Source: an uncultured Verrucomicrobiota bacterium (GTDB lineage: Bacteria > Verrucomicrobiota > Verrucomicrobiia > Limisphaerales > UBA9464). Taken from it: 7,022 bases of DNA. Positions 6,289 through 7,022 of the stretch are shown here, in pieces. The position numbers and the translations under genes are program-made. The DNA lies in the NCBI GenBank assembly GCA_903864375.1, contig CAIPFS010000655.1, positions 1 to 7,022 of the forward strand, in the 5' to 3' direction. The notes under the pieces were generated by a model. It was given only the letters and a program-made list of their open reading frames with translations. It ran no database searches and was not told where the DNA came from. How positions within the stretch are numbered: the stretch's first letter is position 1; each line of letters starts with the position of its first letter.

Positions 6289-6294
6289 CTCCTT
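6289..6294 (-). promoter_or_regulatory. Strong Shine-Dalgarno site of the operon's first gene
   Basis: AAGGAG on the minus strand, within AAAAGGAG, is 6 nt before ATG 6282. It is the best ribosome site in the window. I found no convincing -35/-10 pair in the 99 bp between the VOC gene stop and this start, so the operon promoter may lie there unrecognised or further upstream. Confidence 0.7.
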
Positions 6295-6381
6295 TTGTTG
6301 GCGTCTGTGGAAGGAAGGTACTCCAACGGAAGCGGTTTCGCGAGTAAAAGCATTTCAAGTTCGATTTCACTTCCCGCGGTT

Positions 6382-6816
6382 TTACCATTCGGCATACCGC
6401 CTCCGGCGTTCCTCGCGATAGTTGGTCAACTCAAGGCGGATGCCATCCGGATCGTTAAAAAAGATGGCGTGGTAGTCGGGGGCGTACTCCGGGAAATGCT
6501 CGGGGTCCGGACATGCAATCCCCGCCGCCCGGAATTGATCCGCGACGGACGCCAGCTCGGCAATGCCTTCGACCCGAAAGCAAAGGTGATGGAGGCCCGG
6601 CGTGAGGGTACCCGCGAAGGACGGCCCTCCCTGAGCAGGTCTCAGCACAAATCCAAAGTGCCGATTATAGTATTGAAGATGCGGCTCACTCTCATTGACG
6701 AATTGATTTTTCCGAAAGCCGAGAATCGGCATGACCTTGTCGTAATAGGCCTCGGAGATGCTCATATTCGAGACGGCGATATAGATGTGGTCGATGCCAA
6801 TGACTTCGATATTCAT
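6382..6816 (-). CDS. VOC-superfamily (glyoxalase/bleomycin-resistance fold) protein
   Basis: This is a 144-residue single-module VOC protein. The opening strand IGIDHIYIAVSNMSISEAYY carries the first metal-ligand His (H10), and GLHHLCFRV (H76/H77) opens the second beta-alpha-beta-beta-beta half. NDPDGIRLEL near the end supplies the usual Glu ligand (E129), followed by a basic tail. VOC enzymes are metal-dependent lyases, isomerases, epimerases, dioxygenases or drug-binding proteins; the substrate cannot be read here, and glyoxalase I itself is only one option. I chose ATG 6816 because it sits right before the domain; an in-frame TTG at 6873 would add 19 residues unlike the family. No good ribosome site is seen. 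It ends 99 bp before the WXG100-like gene in the same direction, so read-through into that operon is possible, but no functional link is evident. Confidence 0.85.
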   Translation of the reverse strand: MNIEVIGIDHIYIAVSNMSISEAYYDKVMPILGFRKNQFVNESEPHLQYYNRHFGFVLRPAQGGPSFAGTLTPGLHHLCFRVEGIAELASVADQFRAAGIACPDPEHFPEYAPDYHAIFFNDPDGIRLELTNYREERRRRYAEW

Positions 6817-6918
6817 GGTCAGGTTTCTGAATGAATTACGATTTCCAAAAACGAGAGAACGGTTCAACGACAACCATGCGCCCGGGAGAGTCTTTGATTC
6901 CGGGCAGTCGATGGTCGC

Positions 6919-7022
6919 TCATCCTTCGGGCAAAATCCCTGGGGCCGATAACCGACGCGCTATTTTCCGGTGCGCAGCGGTCAACGCCAATTCACCGGCC
7001 TCGTCATGGGTCACCCATTGCC
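6919..7022 (-). CDS. Possible C-terminal end of an unidentified protein (partial)
   Basis: A minus-strand frame enters from the right edge and stops at TGA (6921-6919), giving 33 residues that begin QWVTHDEAGELALTAA and end APGILPEG. The composition and a moderate G/C preference at third codon positions look protein-like, and the direction matches the genes that follow. The start lies beyond the window. I do not recognise the family. An opposing plus-strand frame from ATG 6815 is also open to the edge, so the call is tentative. Confidence 0.35.
   Translation of the reverse strand, partial: QWVTHDEAGELALTAAHRKIARRLSAPGILPEG

Noticed and set aside
6283..6381. TTGAAA on the minus strand as the operon's -35 box
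   Set aside because: The sequence 17 nt downstream (CCGCTT) is not a -10 box, so no promoter is called.
6001..6834. Long plus-strand open frame opposite the 90-aa and VOC genes (also 5382-6089 opposite the 199-aa gene)
   Set aside because: It is antisense to two genes with clear family motifs and good starts; it is a shadow of their codon bias.
6382..6873. Longer VOC protein starting at TTG 6873
   Set aside because: The extra 19 residues do not resemble the family, and ATG 6816 sits immediately before the conserved first strand.
6815..7022. Plus-strand frame open from ATG 6815 to the right edge
   Set aside because: It starts within the VOC gene's start codon region on the opposite strand, has no ribosome site, and shows no codon preference or recognisable motif.

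Overview
The window is GC-rich bacterial DNA with both strands coding. I tentatively assign it to a Gram-negative member of the PVC group (Verrucomicrobiota or Planctomycetota). This rests on the look of the WXG100-like and coiled-coil proteins, which resemble families I recall from Planctomycetes-type genomes, and on a GC-rich palindromic intergenic element of a kind I recall from Verrucomicrobia. No phylogenetic marker is present, so the assignment is weak.

Layout: (1) positions 58-603, plus strand, carry a cytochrome P460-type exported haem protein with one CxxCH motif. (2) A minus-strand tRNA-Val(CAC) with an encoded CCA end lies at 698-772. (3) About 510 bp (773-1286) hold no convincing gene; they contain a possible tRNA promoter, a 7-bp inverted repeat and a GC-rich palindromic element. 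(4) A tight minus-strand operon runs from 6282 down to 1287 and has four genes: a 90-aa WXG100-like protein, a 199-aa helical protein with a Pro/Glu/Ser/Thr-rich tail, a 70-aa second WXG100-like protein, and a 1304-aa membrane-anchored FtsK/SpoIIIE (EccC/EssC-like) ATPase. (5) A VOC (glyoxalase/bleomycin-resistance fold) protein lies at 6382-6816 on the minus strand. (6) At the right edge (6919-7022) is the possible C-terminal end of another minus-strand gene.

The operon is the main feature. WXG100 proteins and an EccC/EssC-type ATPase are the only components shared by the known type VII secretion systems of Actinobacteria and Firmicutes. Here that pair stands alone with a coiled-coil protein. 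No EccB/D/E, MycP, EsaA, EssA/B or YukD relative is present in the window, and a tRNA and an opposing gene close the downstream end. The genes overlap by 4 and 8 nt or lie 7 nt apart, so they are very probably made together. The ATPase has three tandem FtsK-like modules, of which only the middle one keeps a Walker A lysine, and it carries a long charged coiled-coil region before its membrane anchor. I read this as a minimal, divergent type-VII-like export or membrane-motor system. Its substrate and function cannot be told from the sequence.
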